Below are positions 17,483-26,950 of a stretch of DNA of 64,000 nt, piece by piece (the stretch's first letter is position 1; every line of letters begins with the position of its first letter). Source of the stretch: Nocardia tengchongensis (GTDB taxonomy: Bacteria; Actinomycetota; Actinomycetes; Mycobacteriales; Mycobacteriaceae). Below the pieces are notes generated by a model. That model was not told the origin of the DNA. It did no database searches and saw only the letters and a list, made by a program, of their open reading frames with translations. The stretch is taken from contig NZ_CP074371.1 of assembly GCF_018362975.1 (NCBI RefSeq), forward strand, positions 4,154,001-4,218,000. Reading direction: 5' to 3'. A program made the position numbers and the translations under genes.

Positions 17483-20400
17483 ATGGCCGAGGACGCTTCG
17501 CGCACCGAGCTTACCCAGCGATTGGCCGATCGGCTCGCCGGAGCCGAGGCCACCCTCCGCTTCCAAGCGCTGCTCGCCGACGACCAGGTGCGCGCAGCCG
17601 TCCCGCTGCCCGAGGTCGCCGAGGCGGCCCGGCAGTCCGCGCCGGGCCAGGCCCGGGTGATGGCGGCGCTGATGGACGGCTACGCGCAACGCCCCGCCTG
17701 CGCCGAGCGGGCCGCCGAAATCGTCGTCGGCGCGGACGGGCGACGGACCCGGCGGCTGCTGCCCGAGTACCGGACCGTCACCTACGGCGAGCTGTGGACG
17801 CGGGCCGGCGCCATCGCGGCCGCCTGGCACGGCGACGCGCGAAATCCCCTGCGCGCCGGGGACTTCCTGTGCACGCTGGGCTTCGTCAGCGGCGAATACG
17901 CCACCGTCGAGCTCGCCGGAATCCGGCTGGGCCTGGTCAGCGTGCCGCTGCAAGCGAGCGCATCAGCCGCGCAATGGCATTCGATCATCACCGAGACCGG
18001 CGCCCGGATTCTCGCGGTCAGCCTGGAGCTGCTCCAAGCCGCCCTCGACTGCGTGCTCGACGGCACGCCGGTGCGCTCGGTGGTGGTCTTCGATTTCGAA
18101 CCCGGCGACGACGCGCAGGCCGAGACCTTCGCCGCCGCGCAACGGCGCATCGCGGACACCGGCATCACCCTGGAATCGCTTGCCGCGGTGGCCGATCGAG
18201 GCCGCGATCTGCCCGAGGTCGCGCTGCACGTCCCCGCCGACGAGGACGAGCTGGCCCTGCTCATCTACACCTCCGGCACGACCGGCACCCCCAAGGGCGC
18301 CATCTACACCCAGCGCCTGGTGACCGGTATGTGGCTGGGGCCCACGATAATTCCCGCCCCGGTGCTGAACTTCTGCTACATGCCGATGAGTCACGTCGCC
18401 GGGCGCATGGTGCTCAGCGGCACCTTCTCCCGCGGCGGCACCGCCTACTTCACCGCGACCAGCGACATGTCGACGCTGTTCGAGGACTTCGGCCTGGCCC
18501 GGCCCACCGAGGCGTTCTTCGTGCCGCGGGTGTGCGACATGATCTTCCAGCGCTATCAGCGTGATGTGCAGCATCACCGGGCGGCCGGTGAATCGGCCGA
18601 GGCGGCGGCCGAGACGGTGAAAGCCGCACTGCGGCAGGACTTCCTGGGCGGCCGTCTGGCGCGGGTGATGGTCGGCAGCGCGCCCATCTCCGCGGAGATG
18701 AAGGAGTTCATGGACTCGGTGCTGGGCCAGCCGCTCATCGACGGCTACGGCTCCACCGAGGCCGGCGGCGGCCTGCTCATCGACAATCAGATCCGCCGGC
18801 CCCCGGTCATCGCTTACAAGCTGGCCGACGTGCCCGAGCTCGGCTACTTCGCCACCGACAAGCCCTATCCGCGCGGCGAGTTCCTGGTGAAGTCGACCCA
18901 GCAGGTCCCGGGCTATTTCAAGCGGCCCGAGGCGACCGCGGAGATCTTCGACGCGGACGGCTACTACCGCACCGGTGACATCGTCGCCGAGGTCCGGCCC
19001 GACCATCTGGTCTACGTGGACCGCCGCAACAACGTGCTCAAGCTCTCGCAGGGCGAGTTCGTGACCGTGGCCAAACTCGAGGCCGTCTACGCCACCAGCC
19101 CGCTCATCGCCCAGATTTTCGTGCACGGTTCCAGCGAACGCGCCTACCTGCTGGCCGTCATCGTGCCCACCGCCGCGGCCCTCGCCCTCGAACCCGCCGA
19201 GCGCACCGCGGCCATCGCCGAGTCGCTGCGGCGGCTGGCCAAGGACGCCGAGCTGGAGTCCTACGAGATTCCGCGCGAATTCCTGCTCGAACCCGAGCCC
19301 TTCACCCTGGACAACGGCCTGCTGTCCGGGATCGGAAAACTGTTGCGGCCCAAGCTCAAGGAGCGCTACGGGCCACAGCTCGAGCAGCTCTACCGCGCCG
19401 AGACCCAGCGGCAGGAAGACGAACTGCTCGCGCTGCGCGACCGGGCCGCCGACCGCCCGGTGCTCGAGACGGTGCTGCGGGCCGCCCGCACCGTGCTCGG
19501 CGGCATCGAGCCGCCCGCCGACGCGCACTTCACCGACCTGGGCGGCGATTCGCTCTCGGCGCTGTCGTATTCGACGCTGCTGCGGGAGGTCTTCGGGATC
19601 GAGGTGCCCGTCGGCGTCATCGTCAGCCCCGCGAACGACTTCGCCGGACTGGCCGCCCACATCGAGGCGGGCCGTTCCGGGGTGGCGCGCCCGACCGCGG
19701 CCACCGTGCACGGCGGCGGCGAGCTGCGCGCCACCGACCTCCCCCTGGCCGCTTTCCTCGACGCGGACACCCTCGCGGCCGCCCCCGATCTGCCGCTCGC
19801 GCCGCAGCCGCCGCGCACCGTGCTGCTCACCGGCGCCAACGGCTACCTCGGCCGGTTCCTGTGCCTGGAATGGCTGGAGCGCCTGGACGATTCGGACGGC
19901 ACCCTGATCTGTGTCATCCGCGGCCACGACGCCGACGCCGCCCGGCAGCGGCTCGACGAGGTCTTCGACAGCGGCGATCCGGTCCTGTCGGCGCGCTACC
20001 GCGAGCTCGCCGGGCGCCGCCTGCGGGTGCTGGCCGGTGACATCGCCGAGCCGAATTTCGGTTTGGATCAACGGGTCTGGCAGGAGCTGGCCGCCACCGT
20101 CGACCTGATCGTGCACCCGGCCGCCCTGGTCAACCACGTGCTGCCCTACGACCAGCTGTTCGCGCCCAACGTGGTCGGCACCGCCGAGGTGATCCGCCTG
20201 GCCCTCACCACGATCCGCAAACCGGTCACCTACCTGTCCACGGTCGCCGTGGCCGCGCAGATCCCGCCCGGCGTCTTCACCGAGGACGGCGACATCCGCG
20301 AGATCAGCCCCGTGCGATCGCTCGACGACGGCTACGCCAACGGCTACGGCAACAGCAAATGGGCCGGTGAGGTGCTGCTGCGGGAGGCGCACGACCGGTG

Positions 20401-21007
20401 CGACCTGCCGGTGGCGGTGTTCCGATCCGACATGATTTTGGCGCACAGCCGATTCGCCGGTCAGCTCAACCTGCCCGACATGTTCACCCGCCTGCTGCTC
20501 AGCGTGCTCGCCACCGGACTGGCCCCGAAGTCGTTCTACGCCTTGGATGTTCACGGCAACCGGCAGCGCGCCCACTACGACGGCCTGCCCGCCGATTTCA
20601 CCGCCGCCGCCATCACCACCCTGGGCGCGCGCGTCACCGCCGGGTTCGAGACCTACGACGTGCTCAACCCGCACGACGACGGCATCTCCCTCGACGAATT
20701 CGTCGACTGGCTCATCGAATCCGGCCACCCGATCGACCGCATCGACTCCTATCCGGACTGGTTCACCCGCTTCGAGACCGCCCTGCGCGCCCTCCCGGAG
20801 AAGCAGCGCAACCATTCGGTACTGCCGCTGCTGCACGCCTACCGCCGCCCCGCCCCGCCCATCGCTGGCGCGGCGCTGCCGGCCAAGCGTTTCCAGGCCG
20901 CGGTCCAGCACGCGAACCTCGGCCCGAACGGCGACATTCCGCATCTGACGAAGGACCTCATCGACAAGTACGCCGCCGACCTGACCCTCCGGGGCCTGCT
21001 GCGCTGA
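17483..21007 (+). CDS. car: Carboxylic acid reductase (adenylation-thiolation-reductase)
   Basis: A 1174-residue enzyme, the length of Nocardia CAR, that reduces carboxylic acids to aldehydes using ATP and NADPH. The adenylation domain (about 1-640) has [15 protein letters not shown] and the YGSTEAGGG block. The carrier domain has LGGDSLSAL with Ser690 as the phosphopantetheine site. The C-terminal thioester reductase domain starts with [12 protein letters not shown] near residue 780 and has catalytic YGNSKW. ATG 17483 is preceded by AGGGAGG. The holoenzyme needs a phosphopantetheinyl transferase, and none is encoded in the window. A palindrome lies upstream. A convergent TetR gene ends six bases past its stop. 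The physiological substrate may be an aromatic or fatty acid. Confidence 0.96.
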   Translation: MAEDASRTELTQRLADRLAGAEATLRFQALLADDQVRAAVPLPEVAEAARQSAPGQARVMAALMDGYAQRPACAERAAEIVVGADGRRTRRLLPEYRTVTYGELWTRAGAIAAAWHGDARNPLRAGDFLCTLGFVSGEYATVELAGIRLGLVSVPLQASASAAQWHSIITETGARILAVSLELLQAALDCVLDGTPVRSVVVFDFEPGDDAQAETFAAAQRRIADTGITLESLAAVADRGRDLPEVALHVPADEDELALLIYTSGTTGTPKGAIYTQRLVTGMWLGPTIIPAPVLNFCYMPMSHVAGRMVLSGTFSRGGTAYFTATSDMSTLFEDFGLARPTEAFFVPRVCDMIFQRYQRDVQHHRAAGESAEAAAETVKAALRQDFLGGRLARVMVGSAPISAEMKEFMDSVLGQPLIDGYGSTEAGGGLLIDNQIRRPPVIAYKLADVPELGYFATDKPYPRGEFLVKSTQQVPGYFKRPEATAEIFDADGYYRTGDIVAEVRPDHLVYVDRRNNVLKLSQGEFVTVAKLEAVYATSPLIAQIFVHGSSERAYLLAVIVPTAAALALEPAERTAAIAESLRRLAKDAELESYEIPREFLLEPEPFTLDNGLLSGIGKLLRPKLKERYGPQLEQLYRAETQRQEDELLALRDRAADRPVLETVLRAARTVLGGIEPPADAHFTDLGGDSLSALSYSTLLREVFGIEVPVGVIVSPANDFAGLAAHIEAGRSGVARPTAATVHGGGELRATDLPLAAFLDADTLAAAPDLPLAPQPPRTVLLTGANGYLGRFLCLEWLERLDDSDGTLICVIRGHDADAARQRLDEVFDSGDPVLSARYRELAGRRLRVLAGDIAEPNFGLDQRVWQELAATVDLIVHPAALVNHVLPYDQLFAPNVVGTAEVIRLALTTIRKPVTYLSTVAVAAQIPPGVFTEDGDIREISPVRSLDDGYANGYGNSKWAGEVLLREAHDRCDLPVAVFRSDMILAHSRFAGQLNLPDMFTRLLLSVLATGLAPKSFYALDVHGNRQRAHYDGLPADFTAAAITTLGARVTAGFETYDVLNPHDDGISLDEFVDWLIESGHPIDRIDSYPDWFTRFETALRALPEKQRNHSVLPLLHAYRRPAPPIAGAALPAKRFQAAVQHANLGPNGDIPHLTKDLIDKYAADLTLRGLLR

Positions 21008-21013
21008 CCGGCG

Positions 21014-21658
21014 TCAGGCCCCGATTCCGGCTGTCGCCGCAGGGATTTCGAGCCCGTTCTGCACCGCGGCGACGGTCCGGTCGAGGATTTCGTAGAGGCC
21101 GGTCAGTGACGGGTCCGGGCTCGTCACCCAGTGATCGAGCCCGACGCCGAACGCCGCGAAACAGGTCGCGGCGGCGAGTTTCGCGCGCAGGTCGTCCTCG
21201 CTCAGCCCGGCGCGGCGGGCGAAGCTGCGGGCCAGCGCGTCCCGGCGGCCGAAGGCGCCGGTGAAATTCTCCTGCCGCAGTTGCGGATTGGCGATCAGGA
21301 CCAGCCGCGCCCGCCGCGCGGTGTCGGCCTGGCGGCGGCGCGCCTCGCGCTCGGCGTCGTCGAGCAGGAAGTCGCGCAGGGCCGCGCGCAGAGCGACGAA
21401 GACCGCCTCGTGCGGCGGGCGGCGGTTCAGAGCGGCCAGCAGGTAGGACATGACGTCCTCCTCGTGGCTGAAGATCACGGCTGTCTTGGCTGGGAAGTGG
21501 CGATGGAAGGTGCGCCGCGAGACCTGGGCGGCGTCGGCGATCTCCTGCACGGTGGTCTGTTCGAAGCCGCGGCGCTCGAACAGCAGTAGCGCGGCGTCGA
21601 TCAGGTCGCGCCGGACTCTGGCCTTCTCGCGTTCGCGCATCCCGATGGCTGCCGTCAT
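21014..21658 (-). CDS. TetR-family transcriptional regulator
   Basis: A 214-residue TetR protein. The N-terminal helix-turn-helix is complete (LIDAALLLFERRGFEQTTVQ, then AQVSRRTFHRHFPAKTAVIF), and the C-terminal ligand domain resembles the MftR/TetR_C_17-like group. It is divergent from a secreted lipase gene. The 107-base gap between them carries one perfect and one imperfect palindrome, so it most likely represses that gene and itself. It is convergent with car, ending six bases away, and could also affect car, but no matching palindrome was seen there. Confidence 0.92.
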   Translation of the reverse strand: MTAAIGMREREKARVRRDLIDAALLLFERRGFEQTTVQEIADAAQVSRRTFHRHFPAKTAVIFSHEEDVMSYLLAALNRRPPHEAVFVALRAALRDFLLDDAEREARRRQADTARRARLVLIANPQLRQENFTGAFGRRDALARSFARRAGLSEDDLRAKLAAATCFAAFGVGLDHWVTSPDPSLTGLYEILDRTVAAVQNGLEIPAATAGIGA

Positions 21659-21687
21659 TCCGACCTTTCGTGCCGAGTCACCCCCTG

Positions 21688-21704
21688 GTGTCTCACAGTG
21701 ACAC
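21688..21704. promoter_or_regulatory. Imperfect copy of the TetR operator
   Basis: GTGTCTCACAGTGACAC keeps the outer GTGTC...GACAC-like symmetry of the perfect site 39 bases away and has the same 17-base length. It sits closer to the TetR start and may be the autoregulatory site. Confidence 0.5.
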
Positions 21705-21726
21705 TTCTCAGGATAGTCTCGCGGAA

Positions 21727-21743
21727 GTGTCTCAATGAGACAC
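21727..21743. promoter_or_regulatory. Perfect 17-base palindrome, likely TetR operator
   Basis: GTGTCTCA-A-TGAGACAC has perfect eight-base arms around a single central base. It lies 22 bases before the lipase start and 68 bases before the TetR start. Size and position are typical of a TetR dimer site that blocks the lipase promoter. Confidence 0.7.
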
Positions 21744-21765
21744 CAGAGCGAGAGAGGACTCCTCG

Positions 21766-22896
21766 ATGACGCGACGTACCGTGATCACCCTGGTCTCGGT
21801 GGCTGTGCTGGCCGCCGGGCCGCTCGCCGCCACCGCCGTGGCCGACCCGCCCGCCCGGGCCGAGGCCGCGGGCGCGGTCGTCGCCGACGCGGCATTGCCA
21901 CTGGACCTGTGGCTCGACGGCACCGGGTCGGCCCGCAAACTCACCTACTGGACCCGGGATTCGGCCGATCAGCCCGCGCTGTCCACCGGCGTCGTCTTCA
22001 CCCCGGCGGGCGCCCCGCCGCCGGGTGGCTGGCCGGTGCTGTCCTGGGAGCACGGCACCGTCGGCATCGGCGACGACTGCGCGCCCTCGGTCACCGGTCG
22101 CTCCGACCGCGACAACGGCTTCCTGGCCACCTGGCTGAAGCAGGGTTACGCCATCGTCGCCACCGACTACATCGGGCTGGGCACGCCCGGGGTGCACGCC
22201 TACCTCGACGGCCGCGCCGAGGCGCACGCCGCCATCGACATGGTGCGCGCCGCCCGCGCGGTGGACGACTCGCTGGCCTCGAAGTGGGTCGCCATCGGGC
22301 AGTCGCAGGGCGGCGGCGCCGCGGTGTTCACCGCCTCGCTCGCGACTCGCTATGCGCCGGAACTGGATTACCGCGGCGCGGTGGCGACCGGTCCCGCTTC
22401 CAATATCGTCGACGCGGCCACCCTGGTCGGCCCGGGCACCACGTTCGGGTCCTCGCACATCACCGCCTACTCCGCCTACGTGCTCAACGGTGTGAAGGCG
22501 GCGCGCCCGGACTTCGACCTGGACAGCTATCTGACCCCGCAGGGCAAGCAGTTGGTGGAGGACGCCAAGACGTTGTGCTTCGGGCCGCTGGCCGATCGCG
22601 CCGAGGGGCTGTCGCTGGGGCAGCTGCTCTCGCGGCCGCTGTCGGACGGCGATTTCGTGCCCGTCGCCCGCTCGGTCATGGATGTGCCGCTGACCGGCTA
22701 CGACCGGCCGCTGTTCATCGGCCAGGGCACCAACGACACCGATGTCCCCGCGCCGCTGACCGCCAAGCTGGTCGCCGACATGACCCTGGCCGGCACCCAT
22801 CCCGAGGTGCACGTCTATCCGGGCAAGGATCACAGCGGCGCGATGCTCGCCTCGCTGGCCGACAGCGTGCCCTTCGTGGCGCGCCTGTTCGTCTGA
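21766..22896 (+). CDS. Secreted lipase, LIP family (alpha/beta hydrolase)
   Basis: A 376-residue exported lipase of the LIP/secretory lipase family (first described in Candida and widespread in Nocardia and mycobacteria). A Sec signal peptide is clear: TRR, then a hydrophobic core VITLVSVAVLAAGPLAA, cleaved near AVADPPA. The nucleophile elbow is IGQSQGGGAA (Ser about 180). The Asp lies in GTNDTDVPA and the His in GKDHSGAM. The enzyme would act on lipid esters outside the cell or at the envelope. Expression is probably held by the divergent TetR protein through the palindrome 22 bases upstream. A strong hairpin follows. Confidence 0.93.
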   Translation: MTRRTVITLVSVAVLAAGPLAATAVADPPARAEAAGAVVADAALPLDLWLDGTGSARKLTYWTRDSADQPALSTGVVFTPAGAPPPGGWPVLSWEHGTVGIGDDCAPSVTGRSDRDNGFLATWLKQGYAIVATDYIGLGTPGVHAYLDGRAEAHAAIDMVRAARAVDDSLASKWVAIGQSQGGGAAVFTASLATRYAPELDYRGAVATGPASNIVDAATLVGPGTTFGSSHITAYSAYVLNGVKAARPDFDLDSYLTPQGKQLVEDAKTLCFGPLADRAEGLSLGQLLSRPLSDGDFVPVARSVMDVPLTGYDRPLFIGQGTNDTDVPAPLTAKLVADMTLAGTHPEVHVYPGKDHSGAMLASLADSVPFVARLFV

Positions 22897-22919
22897 GTCG
22901 AACGGCTCCACGCATGCGA

Positions 22920-22950
22920 AAGGCCGAGTGGCGCACCGCCACTCGGCCTT
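22920..22950. terminator. Bidirectional hairpin terminator
   Basis: AAGGCCGAGTGGC pairs perfectly with GCCACTCGGCCTT (13 base pairs) around a five-base loop. It lies between the convergent lipase and VOC genes and can serve both strands. Confidence 0.8.
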
Positions 22951-22965
22951 GTCACGCGCTCGAGT

Positions 22966-23748
22966 TCAGCCGATGGTGACGGTGGTGTCGATGAGTCCGA
23001 ATACCTCACCCTGGGGTCCGGACACGATGCCCATCCGCCCGAACGGGCTGTCGGCGGCGCCCATCAGCACGGTCGCGCCGAGCGATGCCGCCTTGTCCAG
23101 CGCGGCGTCGGTGCCCGCGACCTGGAACCAGGTCAGCCAGTAGTTCGGGGCTCCACCGGGCTGTCCGGTGCTGTCGGCCATGCCGCCCATCGGCCGCCCG
23201 TCGGCGCCGGCGAAGGTGGAGTACGGCATCTGCTCGTTGCCGATCTCGTCGAAGGTCCAGCCGAAGACGGTGCTGTAGAACTCCTGCGACGGCTTGTAGC
23301 CGTTGGTCTGCAGATCGTTCCAGCAGTACGCGCCGGGCTCGTTGAAGATCCCGGCGCCGGTGTGCGCCTTGGCTTCCCAGACGCCGAACATCGCACCGGC
23401 CGGGTCGCCGGCGATGAACATCCGCCCGACGTTCATGACGTCGAAGGGCGGCATGTAGACCGTGCCGCCGGCCGCGGTCACCGCGCCCGCCACGCTGTCG
23501 GCGCTGTCGGCGGCGAAGTAGGTGGTCCAGACCGAGGGCATGGGCGCCGCGCCCATCTTCGGTCCGATGCCCGCGGCGGGCTTGCCGTCGAGCATGGCCA
23601 TCAGATAGCCGCCGGCTTCGGGCGGGCTGTCGAGGATCTCCCAGCCGAGTAGCTGGGAGTAGAAGTCCCGCGCGGCGGCGGGATCGTCGACCGAACAGTC
23701 GACCCAACACGGTGTTCCCTGGGGCCAAGCCTTGTCTGTCGTGGGCAT
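22966..23748 (-). CDS. VOC-family protein with two glyoxalase-like domains (CFP30B-like)
   Basis: A 260-residue protein made of two vicinal-oxygen-chelate repeats. The first opens with GTPCWVDCSVDDPAAARDFY and the second with GAYCWNDLQTNGYKPSQEFY. It resembles the mycobacterial 27 kDa antigen CFP30B, a hydrolase/glyoxalase-like protein whose reaction is not established. No signal peptide is seen. The start is ATG 23748. It stands alone, with a hairpin behind it and about 100 bases between it and the ABC exporter gene upstream. Confidence 0.92.
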   Translation of the reverse strand: MPTTDKAWPQGTPCWVDCSVDDPAAARDFYSQLLGWEILDSPPEAGGYLMAMLDGKPAAGIGPKMGAAPMPSVWTTYFAADSADSVAGAVTAAGGTVYMPPFDVMNVGRMFIAGDPAGAMFGVWEAKAHTGAGIFNEPGAYCWNDLQTNGYKPSQEFYSTVFGWTFDEIGNEQMPYSTFAGADGRPMGGMADSTGQPGGAPNYWLTWFQVAGTDAALDKAASLGATVLMGAADSPFGRMGIVSGPQGEVFGLIDTTVTIG

Positions 23749-23847
23749 CCAGATCCTCCCGAAAACGGTCGGTGGCGGCCGGCCGCTGCGGTCGGCCGGT
23801 CATAGAATACCGATTGGTTCTCCCGGATTGGGTGGTTCCGGCGCTGG

Positions 23848-25638
23848 TCAGGATTCCAGCGCGCCCACCACGTCCTCGAAGGTGTCGCGGGCCAGCAGTT
23901 CGGCGTAGAAGCCATTGCGTTCGACCAGTTCCCGATGTGTGCCGCGTTCCACCACGCGGCCCCGGTCCAGCACCACGATCTGATCGGCGTCGCGGATGGT
24001 CGACAACCGGTGCGCGATCGTGATGGTGGTCCGATTCGCCGACAGCGTGTCGATGGCGGCCTGCACCTCCCGTTCGGTGCGGGTGTCCAGGGCGCTGGTG
24101 GCCTCGTCGAGCACCATGATCGGCGGATTGCGCAGGATCGCCCGCGCCACCGCCAGGCGCTGCTTCTCGCCGCCGGAGAACCGGTAGCCGCGCTCGCCGA
24201 CCAGGGTGTCGTAGCCGTCGGGCAGGCTCATGATGTGGTCGTGGATCTGCGCGGCGCGCGCCGCGGCGTGCAGTTCCGTTTCGGTCGCATCGGGTTTGGC
24301 GAAGCGCAGGTTGTCGGCGACCGAGGAGTGGAACAGGTAGGTCTCCTGCGACACCACGCCCACGGTCGCGGACAGATCGGCGAACGACAGCTCCCGCACG
24401 TCGATGCCGTCGACGGTGACCCGTCCGGACGTCACGTCATAGAGCCGCGCGACCAGGTAGCCGAGAGTGGTCTTGCCCGAACCGGTTTCGCCGACGATGG
24501 CCAGGCTGGACCCGGCGGGCACATCGATGTCGATGCCGCTGAGCACCTCCCGATCCGCGTCGTAGGCGAAACCGACCTCGTCGAAGCGCACCGCGCCGGT
24601 CACCCGCGCCGGCAGCGCCGCCGGCCGCTCCGGCTCCTCGATATCCGGTCGCAGATCCAGGTATTCGAAGATCCGCCCGAACAGCGCCAGCGAGCTCTGG
24701 ATGTCCACGCCGGTGGACAGCAGCATCACCGAGGGCCGCAGCAATCCGCTCTGCAGGGTCGTGAACGCGACCAGCGTGCCGATCGACACCAGCGGATGGC
24801 CCGAGGCCACGGTCATACCCGCCGCCCAGTAGACCACCGCGGGCATGGCCGCCATGACGATCGAGATGGTGGACTGCCGCCACCGCCCGGCCATACTGGC
24901 CCGGATCTCGAGATCGACCAGTCCGCGCGATTCCCGGGTGAAGTCCTCGACCAGGGCGGGGGAGCGGCCCATGGTGCGCGCCAACAGGATTCCGCTCACC
25001 GACAGCGATTCCTCGACGATGGCCGACATGCCCGCCAGCTTGCGCTGCTTCTCGCCGGTGATGCGCCGGCGCTCGGAGCCGACCCGGCGGCTGATCCACA
25101 CGAACAGCGGCAGCATGGCCAGCGACACCAGGGTGAGCCGCCAGTCCAGCGCGAACATGGCGATGACCGCGGCGATGACGGAGGTGAAGTTGGAGACCAG
25201 TGAGGTCAGGGTGGAGGTGACGGTGGATTGCATGCCGCCGATGTCGTTGGCGATGCGCGACTGCACCTCGCCGGTGCGGGTGGCGGTGAAGAAGGCCAGC
25301 GGCATGGATTGCAGCCGCGCGTAGACCGCGGCGCGCAGATCGTGCATGACGTGCTGGCCGACGCCGGTCGAGATGTAGGTCTGGAGTACGCCGAACACGC
25401 TGTTGAGCGCGGCCACGGCGATCATGCCGGCCGCGAGCAGGGTCAGCAGGCCGGTGCGGCCGCCGGGCAGGGCGTCGTCGATGATGCCGCGCAGCAGGAA
25501 CGGGGAGGCCAGCCCGGCCAGCGAGGCCAGTCCGACCAGGGCCGCGACCACGGCCAGGCGTCCCCGATAGGGGTGGAAGAGCCGGACGATCCGGCGAAGT
25601 TCTGTGTCTTGTGAAGCCAGAGGTGCCTCCGAAGCCAT
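23848..25638 (-). CDS. ABC transporter, fused permease and ATP-binding protein (exporter)
   Basis: A 596-residue half-transporter of the exporter type that works as a dimer in the membrane. Six transmembrane helices lie in the first about 330 residues. The nucleotide-binding domain has Walker A GETGSGKTTLG, signature SGGEKQRLAVARA, Walker B IMVLDEATSALD and the H-loop TIAHRLST. AAAGGAGG precedes ATG 25638. It is divergent from a MarR gene with overlapping palindromes in the 84-base gap, the usual layout of a drug- or lipid-exporting pump held by MarR. Being a single half-gene it would form a homodimer. The substrate is unknown. Confidence 0.94.
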   Translation of the reverse strand: MASEAPLASQDTELRRIVRLFHPYRGRLAVVAALVGLASLAGLASPFLLRGIIDDALPGGRTGLLTLLAAGMIAVAALNSVFGVLQTYISTGVGQHVMHDLRAAVYARLQSMPLAFFTATRTGEVQSRIANDIGGMQSTVTSTLTSLVSNFTSVIAAVIAMFALDWRLTLVSLAMLPLFVWISRRVGSERRRITGEKQRKLAGMSAIVEESLSVSGILLARTMGRSPALVEDFTRESRGLVDLEIRASMAGRWRQSTISIVMAAMPAVVYWAAGMTVASGHPLVSIGTLVAFTTLQSGLLRPSVMLLSTGVDIQSSLALFGRIFEYLDLRPDIEEPERPAALPARVTGAVRFDEVGFAYDADREVLSGIDIDVPAGSSLAIVGETGSGKTTLGYLVARLYDVTSGRVTVDGIDVRELSFADLSATVGVVSQETYLFHSSVADNLRFAKPDATETELHAAARAAQIHDHIMSLPDGYDTLVGERGYRFSGGEKQRLAVARAILRNPPIMVLDEATSALDTRTEREVQAAIDTLSANRTTITIAHRLSTIRDADQIVVLDRGRVVERGTHRELVERNGFYAELLARDTFEDVVGALES

Positions 25639-25673
25639 AGCGCCTCCTTTCGCAGGGAGTCTCACGCTGTAAC

Positions 25674-25709
25674 TGAGTTTGACTCATAATTGTTCCGGGG
25701 ACAATGAGT
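25674..25709. promoter_or_regulatory. Overlapping palindromes between ABC exporter and MarR genes
   Basis: TGAGT-TTG-ACTCA (25674-25686) is a perfect palindrome. It overlaps a second symmetric block running from ACTCATAATTGTTCC to GGACAATGAGT (ending 25709). The block is AT-rich and centred between the two divergent starts, as expected for MarR dimer sites that repress both genes. Confidence 0.6.
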
Positions 25710-25722
25710 TATGCTCTGAATC

Positions 25723-26205
25723 ATGTCGAGCACGCCCGCGGACCAGCCGCGCGCCACCGGGGAGCCCCGCGAGGACGACCTCGCCGAACTGTTCCTGCGC
25801 GCGACCAAACGCCTGCACCGCACCCAGTCCGCGCGGCTGTCCCCGCTGGGTCTCACCCCCGCCCAGGCCCGTGCGCTGCGCACCATCGGTCGTGCCGCCG
25901 AGCACGCCGACGAACCGCTGCGCATGTCCGCGCTCGCCGAGCATCTGGGCATCGTGCCGCGCTCGGCCACCACCGTGGTCGACGCGCTGGTCGCGGCGGG
26001 ACTGGTTGCGCGCGAAGCGGATCCGGCCAGCCGTCGCGCCACCCTGGTGACCCCGACCGCGGCCGGCCGCGATGCGCTCAACCGCATGTTCGAGGCGCGC
26101 CGCGACGCCGCCGAGGAGATGTTCGCCGCGCTCACCCCGGAGCAGCGCTATACCCTGCGCGATTTGCTGGCGACACTGACCTCCGGCGAATCCGTGCCGC
26201 GCTGA
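25723..26205 (+). CDS. MarR-family transcriptional regulator
   Basis: A 160-residue winged-helix regulator. The DNA-binding core is LRMSALAEHLGIVPRSATTV followed by the wing READPASRRATLVTPTAAGR, and dimerisation helices lie at both ends. It is divergent from the ABC exporter gene with palindromes between, so it very likely represses the pump and itself and releases DNA when a toxic compound binds. ATG 25723 is used. The pentapeptide gene starts 60 bases after its stop on the same strand. Confidence 0.93.
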   Translation: MSSTPADQPRATGEPREDDLAELFLRATKRLHRTQSARLSPLGLTPAQARALRTIGRAAEHADEPLRMSALAEHLGIVPRSATTVVDALVAAGLVAREADPASRRATLVTPTAAGRDALNRMFEARRDAAEEMFAALTPEQRYTLRDLLATLTSGESVPR

Positions 26206-26265
26206 CCGGCATACAGTCCGAGTTCACCGATTCGAGCTCGTCATCTCCATCAGCAAGGAGTCGAT

Positions 26266-26910
26266 ATGCCGCGTGAGCTGGCCGACCTGCCCTTCGCGCG
26301 TTTCCTGGAAACGCAGGACGCGTTGCGTGACGAGGGCGCCTACGACTGCGCCCATTTCGACGGCCTGTCCCTGGACGACCCGCAGTTGCGCGGCGTCACC
26401 TTCACCGAGTGCGCCATCTCGGCCACCACGGTGACCGGCGGGTTCTTCCGCTACTCGCGGTTCAACGACGTCTGGCTCAACAGCACCCGCTGGATCCGCA
26501 CCGATCTGTCCGAAACCAATTGGATGGACACCGAATTCGTGATGGCCGCGCTGTCGGGGGTGGAGGCGTTCGGCTCGGTGCTGCGCCGGGTCAGCTTCCA
26601 CAACTGCAAGTTCGATTCGGTCAATCTGCGCGGGGCCATGCTGACCGACGTCTCCTTCGTCGATTGCGTGCTGCGCGATGTCGACATCAGCGAGGCCAAG
26701 CTGACCTCGGTGAGCTTCCCCGGTTCGGAGGTCTCCGGGCTGTCGCTGCGCAACGCGAAGCTGAAGAAGGTGGATCTGCGCGAGGCCCGCTCGATCGGCA
26801 TCTCCAGCGGTGTCGAGTCGCTCTCGGGTGCGCTGGTGACCAATACCCAGCTGCTCGAGCTGGCCCCGGTGTTCGCGCACGCGTTCGGGATCGTGGTCAA
26901 GGACCTCTAG
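26266..26910 (+). CDS. Pentapeptide repeat-containing protein
   Basis: A 214-residue protein whose residues from about 20 to 185 follow the A(D/N)Lxx pentapeptide pattern and would form a right-handed quadrilateral beta helix. Recognisable turns include SFHNCKFDSVNLRGAMLTDV and SFVDCVLRDVDISEAKL. Some relatives (MfpA, Qnr) mimic DNA and protect gyrase from fluoroquinolones; most have no known function. GCAAGGAG precedes the ATG. It lies between MarR and a molybdoenzyme gene and could be cotranscribed with either. The sequence does not show whether it protects gyrase. Confidence 0.88.
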   Translation: MPRELADLPFARFLETQDALRDEGAYDCAHFDGLSLDDPQLRGVTFTECAISATTVTGGFFRYSRFNDVWLNSTRWIRTDLSETNWMDTEFVMAALSGVEAFGSVLRRVSFHNCKFDSVNLRGAMLTDVSFVDCVLRDVDISEAKLTSVSFPGSEVSGLSLRNAKLKKVDLREARSIGISSGVESLSGALVTNTQLLELAPVFAHAFGIVVKDL

Positions 26911-26950
26911 TTAGTAGCGCAAGTGAACTGACTCGAGTTACGCTGCTCAC

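Noticed and set aside
17963..20944. A 993-codon open frame on the minus strand opposite the carboxylic acid reductase gene
   Set aside because: It is the mirror of a GC-rich coding frame, has low complexity (many Gly, Arg, Asp, Val) and no domain. The plus-strand reductase explains the region fully.
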